From assembly GCA_022736495.1 (NCBI GenBank), contig DZCR01000133.1, positions 1 to 9,103 on the forward strand: a stretch of 9,103 nt of DNA, written 5' to 3'. Shown here piece by piece: positions 1 through 6,229 of this stretch (position 1 is its first letter; the number at the start of each line of letters is the position of its first letter). The notes below the pieces were generated by a model, which did not search any database, was not told the origin of the DNA, and saw nothing but the letters and a program-made list of their open reading frames with translations. Source of the DNA: Desulfobacca acetoxidans (GTDB lineage: Bacteria; Desulfobacterota; Desulfobaccia; Desulfobaccales; 0-14-0-80-60-11). The position numbers and the translations under genes were made by a program.

Positions 1-76
1 GGATGAGCGCCGTCATCTCTCGCCCCCCGGCGCCGTGACTGAGCAGAATGCGTTTATTCACGTTATTTATTCTCAT
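1..76 (-). CDS. hypE: HypE, hydrogenase maturation carbamoyl dehydratase (N-terminal fragment)
   Basis: Only the first 20-25 codons lie in the window; the gene runs off the left edge. The reading frame gives N-K-R-I-L-L-S-H-G-A-G-G-R-E-M-T-A-L-I, which matches the conserved HypE start (L-x-H-G-S/A-G-G followed by a hydrophobic helix). HypE takes a carbamoyl group from HypF on its C-terminal cysteine and dehydrates it with ATP to a thiocyanate, the source of the CN ligands of [NiFe]-hydrogenase; neither that cysteine nor the ATP site can be checked here. Two in-frame starts are possible: ATG at 74-76, overlapping the end of the upstream gene by 14 bases, or GTG at 59-61, just after its stop codon. 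Neither has a strong ribosome binding site, so translational coupling to the upstream gene is likely. Family assignment rests on a short but characteristic motif plus the hypF-C-D context. Confidence 0.82.
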   Translation of the reverse strand, partial: MRINNVNKRILLSHGAGGREMTALI

Positions 77-1334
77 GTTCGGGAACGTATTTCAGCCTCT
101 GAGAAACCGAGCGGGGTACCAAAATCCTCATGGTCATCGGCTCGGATAACACTGAGTCTTTTTGGTTATAGAGCAACCTGACTCTGAATTTGTGGAGGGA
201 AGATTGGGGAGCCACCACACGAATGTTGAAGCGGTCGGCTTCTCCCGGCTTGAGATTATGGGATACCGGCAGGGACACTTGGTAATTATGGTTTTCAGCC
301 TGAAACGCCGTGTGGTATTGAAAACTGGAGGGCATTGCAGCTCCCGATAAACCAGAGTTACTGAGATGGACAATGGCGGCAAATTTCACCGTTTGATTTT
401 GGGTGTCGGGAAAGGACGTAAACTTCAATACTCCATAAACTAAGGCCGATCCGGAGCTAAAATTCCCCAGATCTTTTTGGGCAGGGACGTAGTCCTGTTC
501 CGGAAGGCCATCATATTCGGTTACTTCCCGGGCAATTCGCTTGGCATCCAGTTTTACGTCCTCACTGATAAAAGCCGCAGTGAGATTGACAAAAGTAGAT
601 GTTTCAAAGTCAGCGATATTCACGGAGTGTCGGAAAGGTCCTTGAAATGAGATCGTATCTAATAATTGCCAAATATGGCCCCATCTTACCTGGTCTTTTT
701 TGATGGGTGATAGATTAAACATCAAAGAACAGTTTTGGATCTTCCCCCAGCCTTCGTTCACCAGGAGAATATGGCAGGCTTTCCGCCACAGCTCATCCGC
801 TTCCATAACAATCAAGGGAGCATAATCCCTGGAGCTTTTTTCTACTTCAAAAACCACCGTGTGTACAAGGATTGATTTGTCGCTGTTATTGACCACTCGC
901 AGGTCTAAATTGGGTGGACACCAGGCTACAGAGCTTTGATAAGGCTCCAGCAGGGGGGTGATGGGGTCGCCCCGGAGGAGTCGGGAGAGATAGGGACTGA
1001 ACGGTTCAATCTGGCCACCATCTTGGGAAAGATTATGGCGCACGGTAACTTGGTTGCGATCCTGTTCATGTTTAAGGACGCTTCGACATTCAAATCCCAG
1101 GGAAACGTCGGAGGCCTGAGCCTGGGCGTCGTCCAATAATGACACCGCCAGGTTAATTACTGCTGCGGTCTGTTCGGTTTTTTTTTTCGCTGAGGCGGAA
1201 GGGTAGAGAATAATAAACAAGAAGAGCGAAGAAAGCACCAACAGCAAAGTAATCCCAAACAGATATCTGGCCCACGCAGGATAGTGCTCCAGGAAGGGCA
1301 TAAATTCTTTAAAAAAATTAAAGAGCTTATCCAT
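63..1334 (-). CDS. Unrecognised membrane-anchored protein of 423 residues inserted between hypD and hypE
   Basis: I do not recognise this protein. A short basic/aromatic N-terminus is followed by one strongly hydrophobic segment (about residues 23-44), then a basic stretch (A-K-K-K, about 49-52). No cleavage motif is obvious, so it is probably a single-pass anchor. By the positive-inside rule the orientation is ambiguous, because lysines follow the segment. The remaining 370 residues have no further membrane segment, four cysteines (about 83, 139, 187, 202) and no nucleotide-binding or catalytic motif I can identify. The last third (about 290-410) alternates short hydrophobic and polar stretches, as in a beta-sandwich domain. 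The gene lies in the same direction as the hyp genes, 86 bases after hypD, and its end abuts or overlaps hypE, so it is probably co-transcribed. Base composition differs: hand-counted 60-base stretches gave 37-50% GC, against 67% in hypD, which suggests transfer. A hydrogenase role is possible but unsupported. Confidence 0.85.
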   Translation of the reverse strand: MDKLFNFFKEFMPFLEHYPAWARYLFGITLLLVLSSLFLFIILYPSASAKKKTEQTAAVINLAVSLLDDAQAQASDVSLGFECRSVLKHEQDRNQVTVRHNLSQDGGQIEPFSPYLSRLLRGDPITPLLEPYQSSVAWCPPNLDLRVVNNSDKSILVHTVVFEVEKSSRDYAPLIVMEADELWRKACHILLVNEGWGKIQNCSLMFNLSPIKKDQVRWGHIWQLLDTISFQGPFRHSVNIADFETSTFVNLTAAFISEDVKLDAKRIAREVTEYDGLPEQDYVPAQKDLGNFSSGSALVYGVLKFTSFPDTQNQTVKFAAIVHLSNSGLSGAAMPSSFQYHTAFQAENHNYQVSLPVSHNLKPGEADRFNIRVVAPQSSLHKFRVRLLYNQKDSVLSEPMTMRILVPRSVSQRLKYVPEHENK

Positions 1335-1399
1335 ACGGAGACCTGAAGAATTCAGGTTTTGTCCTTGGGGTTTATGATAGGGGTGATACCCAACTCCGT
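1335..1399 (-). promoter_or_regulatory. Foldable leader just before the start codon of the unrecognised gene
   Basis: Between hypD and the next gene, ACGGAG (1394-1399, minus strand) can pair with CTCCGT (1335-1340). This closes a junction with two inner hairpins: ACCTGAA/TTCAGGT (1341-1357, 7 bp, 3-base loop) and GGGT/ACCC (1381-1391). The closing stem ends directly at the ATG. The only Shine-Dalgarno-like bases near the start (AGGT, 1341-1344 on the minus strand) lie inside the 7-bp hairpin. The pairings are seen in the sequence; a role in translation control or as an operator is inference. Confidence 0.35.
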
Positions 1400-1420
1400 C
1401 AATGCCTTTTTTCCCTCAAG

Positions 1421-2509
1421 TTACCTCTCATACCGATACGCCGCGGCGCAAGCCCCTTCGTTGGAGACCATGCAGGGTCCCAGGGGTTGGGCCGGGGTGC
1501 AGCGGGCTGCGAACAGGGGGCATTCCACCGGGCGCAGCACGCCCCGCAGGACTTCGCCGCAGCGGCAGGCCGAGGGCGGCGGGGGCGTAAGATTTTCCCA
1601 AACCTGGGGGAACCGGGCCCGGGCATCGAAGCGGGCGTAAGGCTCGCGAATCCTGACGCCGCTGCCGGGAATAATGCCCAACCCCCGCCACTGGGCGTCT
1701 TCCGGAGCAAACACCTCGGCCAGCAGCGCCTGGGCCCGGGGATTAGCAGGAACCTGAACCGCCCGGGTATAGACGTTGTCCACGATGGCCTGGCCCTGGC
1801 GCAGTTGCCGCAAAATCGACTCTATCCCCAGCAGCATGTCGATGGGCTCAAAGCCGGTAACTGCGCAGGGCAGTTTAAAGGTGGCGGGAATAAAATCATA
1901 GGCTGCGGCCCCGATAATGGTGGTGACGTGGCCGGGGCAGAGCAGCCCGGAGACCCGCACCTCGCCGCTAGCCAAGAGCGCCTTAAGCGCCGCGGGCATG
2001 GTCTTGTGGACGCACCAGACGGAGAAATTATCCAGCCCGTAGGCCGCCGCGGTTTTTATAGCCAGGGCGGTGGCGGGCATGGTGGTCTCAAAGCCCACCC
2101 CGAAGAAGATCACATGTTTCGCGGGGTTGGCTCGGGCCAACTCCACCGCATCCAGGGGGGAGTAGGCCACCCGCACGTCGGCCCCGTTAGCCCTCAGGCC
2201 TTCTAGGGAAGTGTGCGAGCCGGGGACCCGGAGCATGTCGCCGAAAGAAGCCAGGATGATGCCGGGGCCTTGCCCCAGGGCCAGGAAGGCGTCGATATCG
2301 GTCTGGGCGGTGACGCACACCGGGCAGCCGGGGCCGGAAATGAGCTTAACTGCGGGGGGGAGGAGCGATTTAAGCCCAAAGCGGGCCGCGGCCATGGTGT
2401 GGGTGCCGCAAACCTCCATAACGGTGGCGGGGCCTTCTGACAGGGCTGCCAGGCGCCGGGCCAGTTCCTGGACCAGGGCCTGATCCCTGAACTCGTCAAT
2501 AAACTTCAT
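1421..2509 (-). CDS. hypD: HypD, hydrogenase maturation iron-sulfur scaffold protein
   Basis: HypD forms a complex with HypC that binds iron and is where the two CN and one CO ligands are put on the iron before delivery to the [NiFe]-hydrogenase large subunit. The 362-residue protein is full length and carries the family signatures: C-G-T-H-T at residue 34, G-P-G-C-P-V-C (Cys 62 and 65), G-V-G-F-E-T-T-M-P near 137-145, L-L-C-P-G-H-V near 189-195, G-F-E-P-I-D near 219-224, and a C-terminal cysteine set (about 315, 317, 330, 337, 346, 354) that supplies ligands of the [4Fe-4S] cluster. I chose the ATG at 2507-2509 because M-K-F-I-D-E-F-R-D is the normal HypD start and AGGA lies 9 bases upstream. 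The frame stays open to an ATG at 2584, but those codons overlap hypC and encode nothing HypD-like. It overlaps hypC by 14 bases, indicating translational coupling. Confidence 0.97.
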   Translation of the reverse strand: MKFIDEFRDQALVQELARRLAALSEGPATVMEVCGTHTMAAARFGLKSLLPPAVKLISGPGCPVCVTAQTDIDAFLALGQGPGIILASFGDMLRVPGSHTSLEGLRANGADVRVAYSPLDAVELARANPAKHVIFFGVGFETTMPATALAIKTAAAYGLDNFSVWCVHKTMPAALKALLASGEVRVSGLLCPGHVTTIIGAAAYDFIPATFKLPCAVTGFEPIDMLLGIESILRQLRQGQAIVDNVYTRAVQVPANPRAQALLAEVFAPEDAQWRGLGIIPGSGVRIREPYARFDARARFPQVWENLTPPPPSACRCGEVLRGVLRPVECPLFAARCTPAQPLGPCMVSNEGACAAAYRYER

Positions 2510-2717
2510 CGGCAAGATTCCTGAGCAGAGACAGGGTCTCTTCGGCATGCTCGGCATCCACCCGGGCAATGGCCAGCCCGGCATGAATCAGCACGTAATC
2601 ACCCAGGGTTGCCTCGGGGAGCAGATCCAGGCGCACCTGGCGGGTCACCCCATCCACTTCGGCCACGGCAACGGCCCCGTCGATTTCAATGAGTCGCATG
2701 GGAATGGCAAGACACAT
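2496..2717 (-). CDS. hypC: HypC, hydrogenase maturation chaperone
   Basis: HypC/HybG proteins are small chaperones that carry the Fe(CN)2CO unit with HypD and then bind the hydrogenase large-subunit precursor. This 73-residue protein has the hallmark start M-C-L-A-I-P-M, whose Cys2 becomes the N-terminal iron-binding residue after methionine removal. It also has the conserved G-D-Y-V-L-I-H-A-G-L-A-I segment around residues 39-50 with His45. Its length is typical of the shorter HypC group. The ATG is preceded by AGGA 7 bases upstream. Its stop lies inside the start of hypD, so the two are translated together. It follows hypF after a 175-base spacer containing an inverted repeat and a possible terminator. 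Confidence 0.97.
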   Translation of the reverse strand: MCLAIPMRLIEIDGAVAVAEVDGVTRQVRLDLLPEATLGDYVLIHAGLAIARVDAEHAEETLSLLRNLADEVY

Positions 2718-2778
2718 AATAAGTTCCTGTTTAACAGATTTTTCTCATTTTAAAAAGTTTAAGACGGCTATAAAGACA

Positions 2779-2924
2779 AGGGTAAAAGGGAAAAAGGTAA
2801 AAAAACCGGCTGGACAGGCTCTTCAGCCTGTGTAGGCGCGTGCTTTCGCCTGTGGCTCAATGAGGCGAAAAATTTATGCTGGAGGGCAATTTTCATTCCT
2901 TTTTACCGTTTTCCCTTTTACCCT
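2779..2924. repeat. 25-bp imperfect inverted repeat with about 96-base foldable interior
   Basis: The left arm (2779-2803) and right arm (2900-2924) are inverted copies matching at 24 of 25 bases. The left arm is almost pure purine on the plus strand, the right arm almost pure pyrimidine. The interior holds two further perfect dyads: ACAGGCT/AGCCTGT (2814-2831, 4-base loop) and TTTCGCCT/AGGCGAAA (2844-2870, 11-base loop). No transposase is present. The layout resembles a small non-coding dispersed repeat (MITE-like), though no target duplication is visible. The right arm falls within the 3' end of hypF. Confidence 0.7.
2799..2831 (-). terminator. Possible intrinsic terminator or attenuator after hypF
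   Basis: Reading the minus strand, a hairpin (7-bp ACAGGCT/AGCCTGT, or the alternative GGCTG/CAGCC at 2808-2828) is followed by a run of seven T (2799-2805). In the alternative pairing only two bases separate stem and T run, close to a canonical intrinsic terminator; the stem is short at 5 bp. If active it would reduce read-through from hypF into hypC, hypD and hypE. It may simply be a by-product of the repeat it lies in. Confidence 0.35.
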
Positions 2925-5208
2925 CTCTTTGCAGCCGTGCCGCGGCCACGGCCACCTGGCCCAGGGCGATACCACCGTCATTGGGCGGCGCCAGGTTGTG
3001 GGTCAACACCTCAAAGCCGCGTTCTTCCAGGGTACGGTGCAGCCGGGTCAAGAGCAGAGCGTTTTGCATCACCCCGCCGGACAAGGCCGCCAGGTCAAGT
3101 CCGGTCCGTGCCCGAATCAGGTCACAGGCATCGGCTAAAAGCTGCACCAGGGAATTATGGAAGCGGGCCGCGATGGTGGCGGGGCCCACGCCGGCCTGAA
3201 AGTCTGCCACCGCAGCGCCGAAAATGGCCAGGGTATCGAGGACCAGGGCAGCGCCTTGAGCCGCAATGGCTGCGGGGTAGAAGCCCTCTTCGTCTTCAGC
3301 GGCGGCCATCTCCAACTCCATGGCGGGTTGGCCTTCGTAGGTCCGGGTGCGGCAGATATTAAGTGCCCCGGCCAGCGCGTCAAAGAGGCGTCCGGCGCTG
3401 GTGGTCAGAGGAGAATTGAGCCCCTCGGCCAGTTGGCGATGCAGAATGCGGGCTTCCAAGGGAGCGAACGCTATTCCCAGCCGCCGGGCCTGACTTAAAA
3501 AGTCGTCGCCATAAAGGGCATACAGATAAGATGCAGCCATGCGCCCGGGATCGCGCACGGCAGCCTCCCCGCCTGGCAGGCGCACGCTTACAAGATGACC
3601 GGCCCGAGAAAAATCCGCCAGGTCCGCTACCAAAAGTTCCCCGCCCCAGACGGTGCCGTCGGGGCCATAGCCCGTGCCGTCCAGCGCGATCCCGATACAG
3701 CGGTCGGTGCGGCGGTTTTCCGCCAGGCAGGCGGCGATATGCGCGTGATGGTGCTGCACCGCCATAAGCCGGACCCCGGGTAAGCCCTGGGCATAACGGG
3801 TGCTGAGATATTGCGGGTGCAGATCGTGCGCCACGATCACCGGGTCCTGGCGGCATAAATCCTTAAAATGTGTAATGGCCCGTTGGTAGTAATCGAAGGT
3901 CTCCACGCTATCCAGGTCGCCGATGTGCTGGCTGAGCAACGCGACCCCCTGTGTAGCCACGCAGAAAGTATTCTTCTGTTCGGCCCCCACCCCCAAAATG
4001 GGTTCTGAAGCAAGGGGCAGATAGATGGGGTCCGGGACCAAGCCCCGGGCTCGCCGCAGGGAAATAGCGCCGCCGCCGGCCACGGGACGGATCACGGAGT
4101 CATCGCAGGGCACCTGAATGTCCCGGTCGTGCATGAGAAAGGCATCGGTAAGGTCCTGCAGTTTGCTGCGGGCCTCATCATTATCGTAGACCAGGGGCTC
4201 TTCGCTCAAATTGCCGCTGGTCATCACCAGGGCGGCGGGAGCGTTTTCCATAAGCAAAAAATGCAGAGGCGTATACGGCAGCATGAGCCCCAGGTACTTA
4301 TGGCCCGGGGCCACGTGAGCCGAAATCCCGCTTTTGTCCCAGCGGCGAGCCAGAATAATGGGCCGCTCCCGGGAGATCAGCCGCGCCCGTTCCGCCTCGC
4401 TGATATGGCACAGGCGCTGAGCCTCGGTCATATCCCGCACCATGAGAGCAAACGGCTTGGCCACCCGGCCCTTGCGCTCCCTCAGGGTGTGTACGGCAAA
4501 GTCATTGCGGGCGTCAGCGGCCAGGTGAAAGCCCCCTAGCCCTTTGACGGCCACAATCCTGCCTTCCTTCAGCAGCCGCGCCGCGGCGGGGATGGCTCCC
4601 GCTTCCAGCCTCCGGCCGCCCTCCTCCAGCCAGACCCGGGGGCCGCACGCCGGGCAGGCGGTGGGTTCGGCATGAAACCGCCGGTCCTCGGGGTTTTCAT
4701 ATTCCGCCCGGCATTGGGGGCACAGATCAAAGACCGCCATGGTGGTGTGGGGCCGGTCATAAGGCACCTGCCGGATGATGGTGAATCGGGGCCCGCAGTT
4801 GGTACAATTGGTAAAGGGATATTGGTAGCGGCGGTTGCGGGGGTCGGTGATGTCGGCCAGGCAATCCTTGCAGGTGGCCACGTCCGCAGGGATCAGGGCC
4901 TGGGTGGCCACCAGATGCCGACTCTCCCGGATGGTAAATCCGGTGCTGCCCTTGGGCGGGGCGGCGTGACTGACCACTGCGTCGATACGGGCCAGGGCCG
5001 GGGCCTCTTGCTGCAGCTCACCGATAAAAGTGGCCACCGACTCGGGGTGGCCTTCGATCTCGATTTCCACGCACTGGGATGTGTTGCACACCCACCCGGC
5101 CAGATGATGCCGCCGCGCCAGCCGGTAGATAAAAGGGCGGAACCCGACGCCTTGCACTACGCCGGTGACCTGCAGCCGGGTGCGAGCCAGAGTCTCTGAG
5201 ATCGCCAT
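2893..5208 (-). CDS. hypF: HypF, carbamoyltransferase for hydrogenase CN-ligand synthesis
   Basis: HypF converts carbamoyl phosphate and ATP to carbamoyl-adenylate and transfers the carbamoyl group to the C-terminal cysteine of HypE. All domains are present in the 771-residue protein: an acylphosphatase domain (about 8-95; V-Q-G-V-G-F-R-P-F with catalytic Arg24, and Asn42), two zinc fingers (Cys pairs 113/116, 135/138, 163/166, 185/188), a YrdC-like domain (about 200-390), and a Kae1-like carbamoyltransferase domain with the metal-binding H-H-H-A-H motif (about 486-490), D-G-T-G (about 510-513) and C-terminal S-G-G-V and P-P-N-D-G-G-I motifs. I prefer the ATG at 5206-5208: it puts Arg24 and Asn42 where the family has them, and has AAGG 11 bases upstream. 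The ATG at 5257-5259 adds 17 unconserved residues and lies about where transcription would begin. The last dozen residues, rich in Lys, Arg and Glu, are encoded by a repeat arm and are not part of the family core. Confidence 0.97.
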   Translation of the reverse strand: MAISETLARTRLQVTGVVQGVGFRPFIYRLARRHHLAGWVCNTSQCVEIEIEGHPESVATFIGELQQEAPALARIDAVVSHAAPPKGSTGFTIRESRHLVATQALIPADVATCKDCLADITDPRNRRYQYPFTNCTNCGPRFTIIRQVPYDRPHTTMAVFDLCPQCRAEYENPEDRRFHAEPTACPACGPRVWLEEGGRRLEAGAIPAAARLLKEGRIVAVKGLGGFHLAADARNDFAVHTLRERKGRVAKPFALMVRDMTEAQRLCHISEAERARLISRERPIILARRWDKSGISAHVAPGHKYLGLMLPYTPLHFLLMENAPAALVMTSGNLSEEPLVYDNDEARSKLQDLTDAFLMHDRDIQVPCDDSVIRPVAGGGAISLRRARGLVPDPIYLPLASEPILGVGAEQKNTFCVATQGVALLSQHIGDLDSVETFDYYQRAITHFKDLCRQDPVIVAHDLHPQYLSTRYAQGLPGVRLMAVQHHHAHIAACLAENRRTDRCIGIALDGTGYGPDGTVWGGELLVADLADFSRAGHLVSVRLPGGEAAVRDPGRMAASYLYALYGDDFLSQARRLGIAFAPLEARILHRQLAEGLNSPLTTSAGRLFDALAGALNICRTRTYEGQPAMELEMAAAEDEEGFYPAAIAAQGAALVLDTLAIFGAAVADFQAGVGPATIAARFHNSLVQLLADACDLIRARTGLDLAALSGGVMQNALLLTRLHRTLEERGFEVLTHNLAPPNDGGIALGQVAVAAARLQREGKRENGKKE

Positions 5209-5263
5209 CAGCACCGATACCTTCTGACCAAGAAACCTCCCGAATTCACTTCTAGACATTAAA

Positions 5264-5269
5264 AGTATA
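5264..5269 (-). promoter_or_regulatory. Candidate -10 box for the hyp operon
   Basis: TATACT on the minus strand lies about 55 bases upstream of the preferred hypF start. Transcription would start near 5257. No convincing -35 hexamer is found 16-18 bases further upstream, so this is a weak call. It does fit the choice of the downstream hypF start. Confidence 0.3.
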
Positions 5270-5381
5270 ACAAAATGATTGCCTGATCCGAAGGAGCAAA
5301 TTGCTTCCGTACCAGAGGATGTAAATTCGAGGGAGACGCCATTGCGGGTGCCGAAAAGACGGTCTGTGCAACTAAAATGCC

Positions 5382-5425
5382 GTGATAAAAGCTATTATAA
5401 TTAAAGAAAAAAGTATAATTATCAC
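5382..5425. promoter_or_regulatory. AT-rich dyad with two TATAAT boxes, candidate promoter of the signalling operon
   Basis: GTGATAA (5382-5388) and TTATCAC (5419-5425) form a perfect 7-bp inverted repeat around a very AT-rich core. On the plus strand the core contains the exact -10 consensus TATAAT twice (5396-5401 and 5414-5419). Neither has a good -35 at normal spacing, so an activator or an alternative sigma factor may be involved. The dyad could be an operator. Transcription from the second box would start near 5426, just before the structured stretch. Confidence 0.35.
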
Positions 5426-5447
5426 AGTATTTGTGCTATCGATAAAT

Positions 5448-5736
5448 AGTGGCGGCTTTGGGTCTGGCAGGTCTTCTTAAGGCCCGGCGCGTCGTCATGC
5501 GCCAACCTTCTCACCGCAGCCGTGGCTGCCGCACTATAAGCGTTGCGCTGATACCGATCTCGGTGAAAAACTGAAAAGCACAGAAAAATGTGCTAAGATA
5601 TCCTGAAATGGTTCATTATGAACGCGTCTCGGGGTGTACTGGAATAGCGCCCTACGGCGGTGAGCCAAAGCCGGAGCCATCCAGAACCCCCGTGACCTCT
5701 CCGGCAACATTTCAGGGCGGCGGCTTTCCGCCCCTG
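5448..5736 (+). ncRNA. Candidate structured 5' leader or small RNA upstream of the signalling operon
   Basis: This gene-free stretch is dense in complementary segments. A first module is closed by AGTG-g-CGGC (5448-5456) with GCCGCACT (5528-5535) and encloses AAGG..GGCGC/GCGCC..CCTT (5479-5509) and GCAGC/GCTGC (5516-5529). Small hairpins follow at 5539-5549, 5554-5565 and 5577-5594 (6 bp). A second module is closed by CCTGAAATG/CATTTCAGG (5602-5610/5708-5716, perfect 9 bp) and nests GTTCA/TGAAC (5611-5623), GGGGT/ACCCC (5631-5635/5686-5690), CTGGA/TCCAG (5639-5643/5680-5684) and CGCC/GGCG (5648-5659). GCCGGAG (5670-5676) can form a 7-bp pseudoknot with CTCCGGC (5699-5705). A final hairpin (5713-5736) shares bases with the closing 9-bp stem and sits just before the ribosome binding site at 5742-5747. 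I recognise no known riboswitch consensus. The pairings are seen; that the region is an RNA element is inference. Confidence 0.45.
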
Positions 5737-5755
5737 CATCAAAAGGAGAGAGGCC

Positions 5756-6208
5756 GTGGAAACCGCTTATGAAATAAACGAAGTTGACATTTTGTTGGTG
5801 GAAGATAACCCCTATGACGCCGAACTCACCTATCGAGCCCTCCAAAGCAAGGGGCTGGCCCATAAATTATTAACCTGTGCGGACGGGGTGGAGGCCCTGG
5901 ACTTTCTCTTCGGCAACGGGATGTATACCGGCCGGAACCTGACCGAGCGTCCCAAGGTCATTCTCCTGGATTTGAAACTTCCCCGGGTTAATGGACTTGA
6001 GGTGTTGCAAAGGATCAAAGCCGACGATCGAACCCGGACGATTCCGGTGGTCATCCTCACCTCCTCCCAAGAAGAGCTGGATATTGTCAGGAGCTACGAC
6101 CTGGGAGTCAACAGCTACACGGTCAAACCGGTTGATTTTGAACAGTTTTTTCAGGTAGTGGAGGAATTAGGACTCTATTGGCTCCTCCTGAACAAAGTCC
6201 CCAACTGA
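5756..6208 (+). CDS. Stand-alone response regulator receiver protein (Rcp1-like)
   Basis: A cytoplasmic single-domain receiver of 150 residues with no output domain. The phosphorylation site is complete: acidic pair Glu16/Asp17, acceptor Asp72 in L-L-D-L-K-L-P, Thr102 in I-L-T-S-S, and Lys124 in V-K-P-V. The sequence style ([13 protein letters not shown], an insertion around G-M-Y-T-G-R, and D-L-K-L-P-R-V-N-G) is that of the Rcp1 family, first known as partners of cyanobacterial phytochromes and common elsewhere beside PAS-type kinases. The start is a GTG (5756-5758) with AAGGAG 8 bases upstream. The kinase gene begins 21 bases after its stop, so they are probably co-transcribed and the kinase is its likely phosphodonor. 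With no output domain it may act by protein contact, or as a phosphate sink or relay. The long foldable leader upstream could control its expression. Confidence 0.93.
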   Translation: METAYEINEVDILLVEDNPYDAELTYRALQSKGLAHKLLTCADGVEALDFLFGNGMYTGRNLTERPKVILLDLKLPRVNGLEVLQRIKADDRTRTIPVVILTSSQEELDIVRSYDLGVNSYTVKPVDFEQFFQVVEELGLYWLLLNKVPN

Positions 6209-6229
6209 GACTTCTTAGGTCAGGTTCCT

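Noticed and set aside
1341..1360. Intrinsic terminator on the plus strand at the 7-bp hairpin
   Set aside because: Only four T follow the stem and no plus-strand gene runs into it.
1487..2206. 239-codon open frame on the plus strand across hypD
   Set aside because: It is an antisense shadow of a GC-rich, well-conserved hypD; no recognisable protein or ribosome binding site.
2510..2584. N-terminal extension of HypD to the ATG at 2584
   Set aside because: The 25 extra residues overlap hypC in another frame and are not HypD-like; the M-K-F-I-D start with its own ribosome binding site fits the family.
5209..5259. N-terminal extension of HypF to the ATG at 5259
   Set aside because: It has no Shine-Dalgarno, lies beside the candidate -10 box, and would shift the acylphosphatase Arg and Asn from their usual positions.
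5661..5676. Cyclic-di-GMP-I (GEMM) riboswitch, suggested by CAAAGCC
   Set aside because: The paired GGGCAAACC element, the GNRA loop and the receptor helix are absent.
5660..5692. Cobalamin-riboswitch-like segment (GGAGCCA followed by AGAACC)
   Set aside because: It superficially resembles the B12 box, but the conserved GCCACTG element and the usual helix order are missing, and the downstream genes are not cobalamin genes.
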